A stretch of DNA of 64,000 nucleotides, taken from positions 310,001-374,000 of the forward strand of contig NZ_JAWXVZ010000005.1 in NCBI RefSeq assembly GCF_033843645.1, given 5' to 3'. The position numbers and the translations under genes are program-made. The notes beneath the pieces are model-generated. The model did no database searches, was not told where the DNA came from, and was given only the letters and a program-made list of their open reading frames with translations. This DNA is from Pseudovibrio zosterae. GTDB lineage: Bacteria; Pseudomonadota; Alphaproteobacteria; Rhizobiales; Stappiaceae. Positions 1 through 7,906 of this stretch are shown one piece after another. Each line of letters begins with the position of its first letter. Position 1 is the stretch's first letter.

Positions 1-839
1 CCATCAGGGAAATGGAATGTAGCTTCAGAGGGAACGTTCTTAACGTTCTCCAAAAGCTCGGGCGCACACCGCCACCGAATCTCCACGCCGCCAAACAGGT
101 ACGCTTTTGAGCGCGCCATATTCATAAGGCGTTCTGGACGGAAGCGGGCACTCTTGCCAAAGATCTGATGGTCGGGCTTGAAACGCACCTGAGTTCCGCG
201 GCGGTTGTGTACATCACCCACATGTTCCAAGGGGCCCGTTGGGATGCCGCGGCTGAAGATCTGGCGATAAAGCTGCCGGTTTCGAGCGACCTCCACCACC
301 AGTTCTTCTGAAAGGGCATTTACAACAGACACACCCACACCATGCAGACCGCCTGATGTCTCATAGACCTTGCTGTCAAACTTACCACCGGCATGAAGCG
401 TGGTCATGATCACTTCCAGAGCGGACCGATCCTTAAACTTCGGGTGAGGGTCAACCGGAATGCCGCGACCATTGTCCGTGACGGTCAGATAACCGTCCTT
501 GTCGAGGTTGACGTCGATCCAGCTTGCGTGACCCGCAACCGCTTCGTCCATGGAGTTGTCGATGACTTCCGCGAACAGATGGTGCAGGGCCTTGTCATCG
601 GTGCCGCCGATGTACATGCCTGGGCGGCGCCGGACCGGTTCCAGACCTTCCAGAACTTCAATATCTGCTGCCGAGTAGGCTTGCTCAGCGCCTGCTTCGC
701 CGTTTCTTGGGGCCGGCTTGCTGGCTGCCTTCGGCTTGGTTGGCGCAGCTCCTCCCTGCACGGATGTCCCTTCTGGCTTTGGCGTTGTGTCCAAGGCAGT
801 CAGGTCTACGTTTGCAAAAAGGTCGTCTTTTGAGCTCAT
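1..839 (-). CDS. parE: DNA topoisomerase IV subunit B, N-terminal part (cut by window edge)
   Basis: ParE supplies the ATPase of topoisomerase IV, which unlinks daughter chromosomes in the cytoplasm. About 279 residues are visible; the C-terminal part lies beyond the left edge. The GHKL ATPase motifs are clear: EVIDN near residues 91-95, DNGRGIP near 122-128 and GGLHGVG near 163-169. The MYIGG segment after residue 75 and a low-complexity head of about 55 residues (Ala/Pro/Lys-rich) favour ParE over GyrB, which is an inference since the two are paralogues. The start is the ATG at 837-839, the only good start before the conserved domain. The gene is transcribed leftward and is divergent from the exoR-like gene. 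Confidence 0.93.
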   Translation of the reverse strand, partial: MSSKDDLFANVDLTALDTTPKPEGTSVQGGAAPTKPKAASKPAPRNGEAGAEQAYSAADIEVLEGLEPVRRRPGMYIGGTDDKALHHLFAEVIDNSMDEAVAGHASWIDVNLDKDGYLTVTDNGRGIPVDPHPKFKDRSALEVIMTTLHAGGKFDSKVYETSGGLHGVGVSVVNALSEELVVEVARNRQLYRQIFSRGIPTGPLEHVGDVHNRRGTQVRFKPDHQIFGKSARFRPERLMNMARSKAYLFGGVEIRWRCAPELLENVKNVPSEATFHFPD

Positions 840-1432
840 GGTCAGTTCTGGTTCTCTTTGAAACAGGTTTGCAGCCGCGTCGATAAAGGGACGGCAACGC
901 AAATTGGGGCTGGGCACTTTTCCAAAAGAGCTCCGCGAAGAAGCTCTGTACACACGGAAAACAAGATTTCGCAGTTTCCGTCCTGTAAAATGATTTCAGC
1001 CCCATTCATCCTCAGGGAGCTTTATAGCGGTAGATCCACGGTTTTGTCTAAGGCGTTTAACAAAGCTGTGGGCGACGTGCCCAAGTTATTCAGCCCTTAT
1101 TCCACCTAGTTTGGGTGTGTTTGTTCGTAGGTAGCGCCATACGGGTAGTGTGCCGGATCTGCAACAGCGCGCAGATATGATCCGCCTCAGCATCATCGTC
1201 TTCACAGTTTCTCCAAATTTTCCAGATTAGTTTGGCCCCGCTTGATTGTTAACTTGTTCAATTTTCTGCTAGTTTCTGACAGGGGTAAATTTGTCAGGAA
1301 TCTTGGTGGGCCTAATAAAGCCGCAGGCTCGATGGGTTTTAGTGCCAAAATTGACACTTTTGACATTTAGCTTGAGGGGAGTAGCGGGCGTCATATGCGC
1401 ACGCAATAAAGGGTAGTGAGCCATACTGGGTC
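840..1432. other. Intergenic region between parE and the exoR-like gene
   Basis: About 590 bp separate two divergent genes and should hold both promoters. Two TTGACA hexamers sit 9 bp apart (1351-1356 and 1360-1365), 70-80 bp before the exoR-like start, but neither has a convincing -10 box at normal spacing. The open frames here have no family features and no Shine-Dalgarno sequence. I see no RNA gene. Confidence 0.5.
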
Positions 1433-2353
1433 ATGAGTAATTTTTGCAGACATAACAAACGTGCTCGACACGTTATGGGTGCAGGTGCAGGACTTTGTGC
1501 AGCGGTCTTGATGCTGGCTGGCGCAACGCAGGCGGCGTATGCGCAGGGCATCGATCATCAAAATGATGACCCGCTGAAAGCTATTGAGAAACTCGATAAG
1601 TCAACGCCTAAGTCTACTGGCGCAATTACGCCACTTCAGGCACTGCAGATGGGTGCTAAGGCCTATTTCGCAGGTGACAAGGCAGCCGCGATTGATCCTT
1701 TGCATTATGCAGCAGAGCATGGCCAGCCACTTGCAGCCTGGAAACTCGGCCAGATGTATGCAGTTGGCGATGGTGTGAAGGAAGATGACCTTCGCGCGTT
1801 CCGGTATTTTTCTCAGGTAGCGAGTTCCTATTCGGAGGATCGTCGGGATTCGCCATCAGCTTCTCTCGTGGCGGATTCCATCGTCGCGCTGGGTTCCTAT
1901 TACATGACTGGCATTGGCGACAGCCCGGTGAAGCCGAATGTTGCAAAAGCACGCCAGTTGTTTACCTATGCGGCCTCTTACTTTGGTGATGCAGACGCGC
2001 AGTTCAACCTTGGCAACCTTTATCTGTCGCCGGATACATCATTGCATGATGCCCGTCAGGCCGCGCGCTGGCTGAAGCTTGCAGCCGCCAAAGGGCACGT
2101 GGGGGCCCAGGCAAAGTTTGGTGAGTTGATTTATACCTCTGGTTCCATGCGGAATGCCAAGCTTGTCGGTCTTCAGTGGATGACGTTAGCCCGCAGGCAG
2201 GTCACAACGAGCACCGATGACTGGATCGTAAAGACCCACGAGCGCGCTTTCGCGCTTGCTTCTGAAAATGAGCGCCGCCGCGCCGCCGAATGGGCGGATA
2301 ACTGGTTGTCCGTTCACCGACCGCAAGCTCAAGCTGCTGCTGCGAGCCAATAA
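1433..2353 (+). CDS. exoR: ExoR-like periplasmic Sel1-repeat regulator
   Basis: The protein has 306 residues. Residues 1-38 form a signal peptide (Arg/Lys-rich start, hydrophobic core, Ala-x-Ala site near AYAQG). The rest consists of Sel1-type TPR repeats, e.g. the AAWKLGQMYAVGDGV, DADAQFNLGNLYL and QAARWLKLAAAKGHVGAQ stretches. The order and spacing resemble ExoR of Sinorhizobium, a periplasmic inhibitor of the ExoS sensor kinase that controls exopolysaccharide and motility; that role is family knowledge. ExoR is about 268 residues, so this copy is slightly long, mostly in an N-terminal linker with many charged residues. No exoS or chvI is present in the window, so partnership cannot be confirmed. 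It is a single gene followed by a strong terminator. Confidence 0.75.
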   Translation: MSNFCRHNKRARHVMGAGAGLCAAVLMLAGATQAAYAQGIDHQNDDPLKAIEKLDKSTPKSTGAITPLQALQMGAKAYFAGDKAAAIDPLHYAAEHGQPLAAWKLGQMYAVGDGVKEDDLRAFRYFSQVASSYSEDRRDSPSASLVADSIVALGSYYMTGIGDSPVKPNVAKARQLFTYAASYFGDADAQFNLGNLYLSPDTSLHDARQAARWLKLAAAKGHVGAQAKFGELIYTSGSMRNAKLVGLQWMTLARRQVTTSTDDWIVKTHERAFALASENERRRAAEWADNWLSVHRPQAQAAAASQ

Positions 2354-2376
2354 ATCAGAATTTCAGCAATTGAATT

Positions 2377-2400
2377 GCCCGGCGCCATGCCGGGCTTTTT
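2377..2400 (+). terminator. Rho-independent terminator of the exoR-like gene
   Basis: A perfect 7-bp stem GCCCGGC/GCCGGGC with a 5-nt loop is followed by TTTTT, starting 24 bp after the stop codon. Confidence 0.9.
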
Positions 2401-2417
2401 AGTTTTCTAAGGTTCGG

Positions 2418-2447
2418 TTGACAGGAAAGGCTGCGGCTGGCTATAAA
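2418..2447 (+). promoter_or_regulatory. Sigma-70-type promoter for a candidate small RNA
   Basis: A consensus TTGACA (2418-2423) and TATAAA (2442-2447) are separated by 18 bp. The promoter sits just after the exoR terminator, and no open reading frame with a ribosome site follows. The predicted start is near 2454. Confidence 0.55.
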
Positions 2448-2453
2448 TATGAT

Positions 2454-2546
2454 TGTAAAACTCATGTTTTACGTGTCGCCTTATCTCTTTTTGGTTTGGC
2501 GGAACTCTGGAAACACCTTGGGGCAGGCTGGACCTGCCTCTTTTTT
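2454..2546 (+). ncRNA. Candidate small regulatory RNA, about 93 nt
   Basis: The segment lies between its own promoter (2418-2447) and a terminator. Its 5' end folds into a perfect 7-bp hairpin GTAAAAC/GTTTTAC (2455-2461 with 2466-2472) with loop TCAT. The middle has GCC/GGC ends closing a pyrimidine-rich loop (near 2477-2502). The 3' end is a terminator stem GGGGCAGG/CCTGCCTC (2520-2540, one G-U pair) followed by six T. The layout, with an unpaired pyrimidine-rich middle and a 3' intrinsic terminator with U tail, is typical of Hfq-type trans-acting sRNAs. I do not recognise the family. The evidence is structural only; conservation is not known to me. Confidence 0.5.
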
Positions 2547-2639
2547 CAGATATCTCTCAGAGGCTTAGGAGTTATCCGGTTATCTACAATCCCAATAAGA
2601 TTGATCCACCGACGTTTTGGATAAATCGCATTTTTGGTA

Positions 2640-2668
2640 TTGCCATAAACCTGTCATCTGAATATAAG
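2640..2668 (+). promoter_or_regulatory. Likely promoter of the tRNA-Pro array
   Basis: TTGCCA (2640-2645) and TATAAG (2663-2668) are separated by 17 bp and end about 37 bp before the first tRNA. A GC-rich GGCCCCTC follows the -10 box, as is common for stable RNA promoters. Confidence 0.5.
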
Positions 2669-2705
2669 GCCCCTCAAGAAACAGTGCAGGGCACTGAAGA
2701 AGTCA

Positions 2706-2782
<77 letters not shown>

Positions 2783-2802
2783 CTTCTTCAAATCTCTGCT
2801 GT

Positions 2803-2879
<77 letters not shown>

Positions 2880-2899
2880 TTTCTTGAAATCTCTGTAGT

Positions 2900-2976
<77 letters not shown>

Positions 2977-3071
2977 TTTCTCCAAAAATATCCTTTCATG
3001 CTCAACGCAATGCGCCGGTTCCGACGGCTCATGGCGATTTTGTCGTTTCTTCTCGCAGAAACTGTTGGAAG

Positions 3072-3102
3072 AACAAAAGAAAAGCCCGCCATTGAGGCGA
3101 GC
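3072..3102 (-). terminator. Rho-independent terminator of the Pit transporter gene
   Basis: On the minus strand GCTCGCC/GGCGGGC forms a 7-bp stem with one mismatch and a 5-nt loop. It is followed by TTTTCTTTTG. It starts about 34 bp after the stop codon of the phosphate transporter gene. Confidence 0.75.
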
Positions 3103-3135
3103 TTCGTTCTCATTGCATTGCTTGCTTGTGACCGC

Positions 3136-4623
3136 TCACGGCATCAGGAGGCCGGTAAGCGCGGCATAGACCATGGCCGATACACCGGCTGAAGCCGGAA
3201 CTGTGATCACCCAGGCCGCCACAATCGTTGTGAAATGCGAACGCCGCACCAGCTTTGGGCGCTTGGTTTTGGCTGTAAGCTGAGTATAGCTGCTGCGGCC
3301 GGTTTCTGAGTGCATGTAGTCCACGCGGCGCTTGGAGGAGCGGGTGTACCATTCTCGAAAGAAGCCAACGCCAAACACCGCGCCCACAGCAATATGAGTC
3401 GAGCTGACAGGTAGACCAAAGCCAGAGGCGATAATGACTGTGATGGCTGCGGAGAGTGCTACACAGTACGCGCGCATTGGATTGAGCTTGGTGATCTGTT
3501 CTCCCACCATTCGGATGAGTTTTGGGCCGAAAAGCAACAGGCCGAACGAGATGCCACAGGCGCCGATGACCATGACCCAAAGCGGAATGGAAACCTTGGC
3601 GGCAACCTCTCCAGCGCTGATAGTATGCACAATGGCCGCCAGGGGGCCGATGGCATTCGCAACATCGTTTGCGCCGTGGGCAAAAGAAAGAAGGGCGGCA
3701 GAACAAATCAGCGGCATACGAAACAGTTTGCGCAGCGATTGGTTTCGGTTCTCCAGTCCTTCGGCCTGCCGCGCAATCAGCGGCTTGACGACAAGATAGC
3801 TGAGGATGCTTGCAGCGAAACCGAAAAGCAGCGCTTGCCACAACGTAATGGAAATAACCTTCTTCAAGCCTTTCATGGCTAGGTATGCTGAAAAAGCGCC
3901 CACCATGATTGAAATGAGGAGAGGGACCCAGCGCCGGGCAGCAGCAATCTTGTCACTCTGATAGATGATGAAAGTCTTGATGAAGAACAAGAATGCGGCT
4001 GCGATCAAGCCGCCGAGAACTGGAGAGATTACCCAGCTGGCGGCAATTGAGCCCATCGTATCCCAGTTGACCGAGCTGTAGCCTGATGCCGCCATGCCAG
4101 AGCCCATCACACCGCCAACAACCGCGTGTGTGGTGGAGACCGGTGCGCCAATCCAGGTGGCCAGGTTGACCCAGAGTGCTGAAGAGACAAGGGCGCTCAG
4201 CATCACGCGTACAAACACATCGCTTTGCGATACGGTGGCGGGGTCGATGATGCCCTTGGAAATGGTGCCAACCACGTCGCCACCAGCAATCAGCGCTCCT
4301 GCGCTTTCAAAGATAGCGGCAATTATCAGGGCTCCGGTGATGGAAAGTGCTTGAGAACCAACGGCGGGGCCGACGTTGTTGGCAACATCATTTGCGCCAA
4401 TATTCAGCGCCAGATAGGCCCCAACACCGGCTGCTGCAATGACAATTCCGGTGCCAAGCTCGCCGGTCATGTAAATGCTGGATATACCCATGGCCAGCAG
4501 GAGGAACACAAAGCTCAGGCTTGGTGCTGCAAAGCGGGCAGTGAGAAACGTGTTGGCACCCTGAAGGCGGGAAACCTTTTCGAGATCTTTATCCAGTGTG
4601 GGCTTAAGCGTTGTGTTGCTCAT
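3136..4623 (-). CDS. pit: Inorganic phosphate transporter, Pit/PHO4 family
   Basis: The 495-residue protein is an inner-membrane low-affinity phosphate symporter by family. Both halves of the internally duplicated PHO4 fold carry the signature motif GANDVAN: NIGANDVANNVGPAVGS near residue 76 and HGANDVANAIGPLAAI near residue 320. Around ten hydrophobic segments are visible. A charged cytoplasmic head of about 30 residues precedes the first segment, a common form in alphaproteobacteria. It has no pap/phoU-like gene beside it. A candidate PhoB-binding site lies about 130 bp upstream (4754-4772). In rhizobia PhoB represses pit expression; whether that holds here is inference. Confidence 0.92.
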   Translation of the reverse strand: MSNTTLKPTLDKDLEKVSRLQGANTFLTARFAAPSLSFVFLLLAMGISSIYMTGELGTGIVIAAAGVGAYLALNIGANDVANNVGPAVGSQALSITGALIIAAIFESAGALIAGGDVVGTISKGIIDPATVSQSDVFVRVMLSALVSSALWVNLATWIGAPVSTTHAVVGGVMGSGMAASGYSSVNWDTMGSIAASWVISPVLGGLIAAAFLFFIKTFIIYQSDKIAAARRWVPLLISIMVGAFSAYLAMKGLKKVISITLWQALLFGFAASILSYLVVKPLIARQAEGLENRNQSLRKLFRMPLICSAALLSFAHGANDVANAIGPLAAIVHTISAGEVAAKVSIPLWVMVIGACGISFGLLLFGPKLIRMVGEQITKLNPMRAYCVALSAAITVIIASGFGLPVSSTHIAVGAVFGVGFFREWYTRSSKRRVDYMHSETGRSSYTQLTAKTKRPKLVRRSHFTTIVAAWVITVPASAGVSAMVYAALTGLLMP

Positions 4624-5047
4624 GCAGATTCTGGCTTTCTGGCAGTGCTTTTAAGTGAAGATTTTGTCCCACTACGAGCTTTCCAGGGGCCGCTGATCCC
4701 AAAATGTCGCAATACTGGCGAAAGGGGAGTGATCAGTGGCGCTTAAGCTGCAATGTTACAATTTTATGACGGTGGCATAGCTCGATAAAAACGCGGCAGG
4801 CAACAACTAAATGCCGTCGTCACAATGCACTTGCACCCAATTCACGGATATCGCCTCGACAGGAGCAACCAGTGCATCTCTTCTGCATTTAAGAACAGTT
4901 CAGCGGGAACAGATTCGCTGGCTAATCGGGGCAAATACGGTGGCTAGTTGGATTGGCTCATTGACAAGCAACAGAAATTTCGGAAAAAACGACCTGAAGC
5001 CTCATCGTGAGGCCGTTTCCAAAAGAATTGAAGGGCAGGGCTCGAAC
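4624..5047. other. Intergenic region between pit and the NDUFS4-like gene
   Basis: About 420 bp between divergent genes. It holds the candidate PhoB box at 4754-4772. An open frame runs in from 4811 in phase with the NDUFS4-like gene, but the domain starts only at 5048, so the upstream part is probably untranslated. I see nothing else. Confidence 0.5.
4754..4772 (-). promoter_or_regulatory. Candidate PhoB box upstream of pit
   Basis: On the minus strand the site reads CCGTCATAAAATTGTAACA. It matches the classic enterobacterial Pho box CTGTCATAAAACTGTCACA at 16 of 19 positions. It lies 131 bp upstream of the pit start in the same orientation. The match was made by eye; no score was computed. 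Confidence 0.45.
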
Positions 5048-5353
5048 ATGGTTGCGCGCATCTATCGGCCATCCAAAACCGCAATGCAGTCCGGAAAGGC
5101 AAAGACCGAGAATTGGGTTCTCGACTTCGAACCATCCGCAGCTAAGAGCATTGAGCCTTTGATGGGCTACACAACCTCCTCGGACATGAAGCAGCAGGTT
5201 CGCCTGACGTTTCAGACCAAAGAAGAGGCGATTGAGTTCGCACAGCGCAATCAGATTCCTTATCGTGTGGTTGAAAAGCAGCCGCGCAAGGTGCGTATCG
5301 CGTCCTACTCAGACAATTTTCGCTATGACCGCGCTGCGCCGTGGACTCATTGA
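5048..5353 (+). CDS. NDUFS4-like accessory subunit of respiratory complex I
   Basis: A 101-residue protein of the ETC complex I NDUFS4 family (the 18-kDa accessory subunit), peripheral on the cytoplasmic arm of NADH:ubiquinone oxidoreductase. Recognisable features are the start MVARIYRP, the central WVLDFEP segment, TFQTKEEAIEFAQ, and the terminal YSDNF-YDRAAPWTH, where the PWTH end is typical of the family. The frame opens at 4811, but the start at 5048 is chosen because it matches the usual length near 100 residues and has GGCAGGG about 9 bp upstream. In many alphaproteobacteria this gene stands alone near tRNA-Arg, as here, not in the nuo operon. Confidence 0.88.
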   Translation: MVARIYRPSKTAMQSGKAKTENWVLDFEPSAAKSIEPLMGYTTSSDMKQQVRLTFQTKEEAIEFAQRNQIPYRVVEKQPRKVRIASYSDNFRYDRAAPWTH

Positions 5354-5439
5354 AATTGGGCATTGAGATATTTTGGTGAGTGGCTTATGAAACGCCACAC
5401 CAGCAAGACGCGTGTGGGCAAGGCCTTCGCGTGCGATAC

Positions 5440-5516
5440 GGCCCCTTAGCTCAGCTGGATAGAGCACCGGCCTTCTAAGCCGATGGTCGCAGGTTCGAAT
5501 CCTGCAGGGGTCGCCA
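5440..5516 (+). tRNA. tRNA-Arg(UCU)
   Basis: 77 nt with encoded CCA. The acceptor GGCCCCT pairs with AGGGGTC with one G-U pair. The anticodon loop CTTCTAA gives TCT. The T arm is GCAGGTTCGAATCCTGC. The first pair of the anticodon stem is a C-A mismatch. The 3' end is about 100 bp from the integrase remnant that points toward it, the usual layout of a tRNA used as an integration site. Confidence 0.95.
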
Positions 5517-5612
5517 TTATTTCTTTATATAAATCAATTGTTTAGCATTTTGTCGGGATGGCGCGCTGAGCTGTTTCCGGACCTGTTTTCCAAAATGTTT
5601 TCCAGAAATGGG

Positions 5613-6254
5613 CTATTTTTGTTCGCCGTCTATTCTTAATATGACCGCGTCACCGAGGCGCTGGTGGTCGGCCAGATAGTGCGCTTCCAAGATCTTTTCC
5701 ACATCTCTCATGCTATGGCCGGACAGGGCTGCAATCTGCGGGACAGTGGCTCCATCTGCAGCCCATCTGGTGATTGCGGTGCCGCGCAGGTCATGGAAGG
5801 TGACGCCTTCAATCTTCAGATTTTTCATGGCCTTTCGCCAAGAGGTCTGAAAGCCATCTTGGGTCCAGGGCAATCCGCGGCTGTTTGTGAGCACGTGTGT
5901 TGAGTTTTGGTTGTTGGTTGTCTGGCGCCGTTTGATGTCCTGCAAGAGAGCGCGGAGTTCGCGGGATAGGCGAATGCTGACGGGCTTTCTGTTTTTGTTC
6001 TGTGTTATGCGCAGATGATCAGTGTCAACTTGTGACCAAAGTAGTTCCAAAAGGGCAGCTTGGCGCTGTCCTGTTTCGGCTGCTAGGACAAGTGCATCAC
6101 GGATATGCAGAGGCGCTTGTGCTTTAGCTTTGGCTAGCTGATCTGGTGTCCAGATGATTGCAGCGCGTGATCCGCTGTAAAGCCGGCCGCCACCGTCGCA
6201 GGGATTGTTGACGATTAGACCATCATCTTCGGCAACGTTGAACACGCGTTTCAT
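5613..6254 (-). pseudogene. Truncated tyrosine recombinase (integrase), catalytic domain only
   Basis: Only about 213 residues from ATG 6254 remain, against roughly 400 for a tRNA-associated integrase. All catalytic residues of the tyrosine recombinase domain are present: Arg in TGQRQAALLEL, HDLRG for the HxxR box, SGHS, and the nucleophile Tyr in EAHYLAD. The frame stays open upstream to about 6300 (reading APTWRKADRIWSV, typical integrase sequence), then runs into the terminator of the next gene. The N-terminal DNA-binding half is therefore missing because of a deletion junction near 6295, not a nonsense mutation. It sits next to the 3' end of tRNA-Arg. It is probably the last trace of a lost island; it could still be expressed as a fragment. 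Confidence 0.8.
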
Positions 6255-6293
6255 TACCGACCAGATCCTGTCCGCTTTGCGCCAAGTAGGTGC

Positions 6294-6328
6294 AAAAAAA
6301 AAGCCGCTGAAGCAAGGGCTGCAGCGGC
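6294..6328 (-). terminator. Rho-independent terminator of the TVP38-family gene
   Basis: On the minus strand GCCGCTG pairs with CAGCGGC (6322-6328 and 6303-6309), extended by an inner GCT/AGC pairing. It is followed by nine T. It lies 25 bp after the TVP38 stop codon and marks where the integrase remnant begins. Confidence 0.9.
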
Positions 6329-6352
6329 GTTTCGTGTTGGCTTATTCAGGTC

Positions 6353-7030
6353 CTACTTGGAGAGTGCCTGAAGGTCGATGCCACGTTTTTTGGCAATGTA
6401 TTTTGGAATGAGAGACACGCCGAACAGAATGAGCCCAGCCACTGCGAACTTCACCAGCAACATCACAGAGACGCCGTTGGTGGCAATGTCACCTGCCATG
6501 TAGGCGAAGATGAAGGCGCCAGGGGCCATGGTCACCAGCGATACAAGCACATAGGTCCAAAAACTGATACCTGTGAGGCCGTAGGCATAGTTCTGCAAGC
6601 TGAAAGGAAACACCGGTACAAGACGGGTCAGGATGAGGAAGCTCATGCCATTTTCTTTCACGCCGTCGTCAATTTTCTTGAAAATCGGGTTGGAGCCGAA
6701 CTTGTCAAGGATGAGACCACGCGCCAGAAAGCGTGAAACGATGAACGCGGCGGTTGCGCCGGCGGTTGCAGCCAGAAGCGAGATGATGGCTCCAATGATG
6801 GGCCCGAATGCGATACCCGCAACGATTGTGAAGGCGCTTCCCGGCAGCATGAACACGCAGGCTGCGATGAAGGCCAGGAAAAAGACGATGTAGCTCCAGG
6901 CACCAAAGCTGGAGATCCAGGCCTGTAGTCCCTGTACATCAGTGAGAAGTGCCAGCATTCCCGTCTGCTTGGCAGCGTAGATCAGCGCGGCGACAACAAT
7001 TGCGGCAATGACGATATAGACATATTTCAT
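6353..7030 (-). CDS. TVP38/TMEM64 family (VTT domain) membrane protein
   Basis: A 225-residue integral membrane protein of the DedA-related VTT superfamily. It starts with a hydrophobic anchor at 1-25. The VTT core follows: FMLPGSAFTIVAGIAFGPIIGAI near 67-89, a SRFLARGLIL-type amphipathic segment, and LTRLVPVFPFSLQNYAYGLTGISF near 140-163, which holds the conserved F/R-x-x-P motif. Members are thought to move lipids or small solutes; the substrate here is unknown. It ends a four-gene leftward cluster (rhodanese, flavoprotein, CCG protein, TVP38), 103 bp after the CCG protein gene. In other bacteria TVP38 proteins occur beside mercury, sulfur or flavoprotein oxidoreductase genes, which fits this context. 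It has its own terminator downstream. Confidence 0.85.
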   Translation of the reverse strand: MKYVYIVIAAIVVAALIYAAKQTGMLALLTDVQGLQAWISSFGAWSYIVFFLAFIAACVFMLPGSAFTIVAGIAFGPIIGAIISLLAATAGATAAFIVSRFLARGLILDKFGSNPIFKKIDDGVKENGMSFLILTRLVPVFPFSLQNYAYGLTGISFWTYVLVSLVTMAPGAFIFAYMAGDIATNGVSVMLLVKFAVAGLILFGVSLIPKYIAKKRGIDLQALSK

Positions 7031-7133
7031 TGGCCTATCTTTCCAATTGATTAGTAGAGTTGGCCCAAAGGCGTTGGTTCAAGCAGCCAGAGCGCCCATT
7101 TCCTCCCCACGGGCGCTCCGGTTATCACTTGGC

Positions 7134-7904
7134 TTAGCAAGCCATGCAGCGGTTGAGGCCAACCTTGCTGCGATATCGGTTCATCCAGGATTTGACGGGG
7201 CTGGCCAGTACGTTGGCAGGAGGCTCGTCGCCCTGCATCACCACAGGCCCCCACAGAAGGTCCAGAATGTGCCAGGACTTCGTCCCAATGCCCATCATGG
7301 AGGCACGGCAGGCCGCGCAGTAAACCACCACGTAGTCGGTTTCAAACTCTTCTACACGGCGTTTAATGACGCGATCTGCAAGATCGGGATTCGCCGGAAC
7401 AACCATGCCGCCAAAGCCGCAGCAACGGGCATTCTCGCGCGTGTGTTTGGGTTCCACGACCTTGTAGCCAAGTTCCTGGAGGACCCAGCGAATACCATCC
7501 TGAAGCTCGGTTTCAAAACGGGTGGAACAGGAATCGTGAATCGTGAAAGTCACGTCACTATTCTTTGCTTTACCTACCAGCTCAGGCGGCAGGCCGATCT
7601 GCGGCAGCAGCGCCCAGAGAGATACCGGCTTTTGGCCGCTGGCGTTCTTCGTGATCATGCCAAAGCAGCTCTGGCAGGCCACAATCACTTCTTCTGCTTC
7701 GACCTTGTCGAAATCCTTCTGCAGGTCAGCGAAGCGTTCCTTGAACTTCTCTGTTTGACCAATTGCCGCCGTTGGCTTGCCGCAGCACTTTTGCACGGCA
7801 CCCATGTCTGGGTAGACGGACTTCAGATAGGCAGCTGTTTTGGAGACGGCCTCTGGATTGTAAGAGGGCAGGCTGCAGCCCGGCATGAATATCTTGTTTG
7901 TCAT
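7134..7904 (-). CDS. HdrB-like protein with two CCG domains
   Basis: 256 residues from ATG 7904; a longer open frame overlaps the upstream gene but lacks family sequence. It holds two cysteine-rich CCG domains. The first has C10, CCG at 40-42 and CxxC at 77/80; the second repeats the pattern with HDSC, CCGFGG and YCAACRAS. In heterodisulfide reductase subunit B, LutA/GlcF and SdhE proteins such domains bind a non-cubane [4Fe-4S] cluster or transfer electrons to disulfides or quinones. There is no signal peptide, so it is cytoplasmic. It starts 2 bp after the flavoprotein gene stop, so the two are translationally coupled and probably form one complex. Its natural substrate is unknown. Confidence 0.85.
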   Translation of the reverse strand: MTNKIFMPGCSLPSYNPEAVSKTAAYLKSVYPDMGAVQKCCGKPTAAIGQTEKFKERFADLQKDFDKVEAEEVIVACQSCFGMITKNASGQKPVSLWALLPQIGLPPELVGKAKNSDVTFTIHDSCSTRFETELQDGIRWVLQELGYKVVEPKHTRENARCCGFGGMVVPANPDLADRVIKRRVEEFETDYVVVYCAACRASMMGIGTKSWHILDLLWGPVVMQGDEPPANVLASPVKSWMNRYRSKVGLNRCMAC

Positions 7905-7906
7905 CG

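Noticed and set aside
393..833. Plus-strand frame opposite parE
   Set aside because: It lies fully antisense to the clear ParE ATPase domain and has no family sequence.
5613..6254. An active prophage or island at tRNA-Arg
   Set aside because: Only the integrase C-terminal half is present; no phage, transfer or cargo genes follow.
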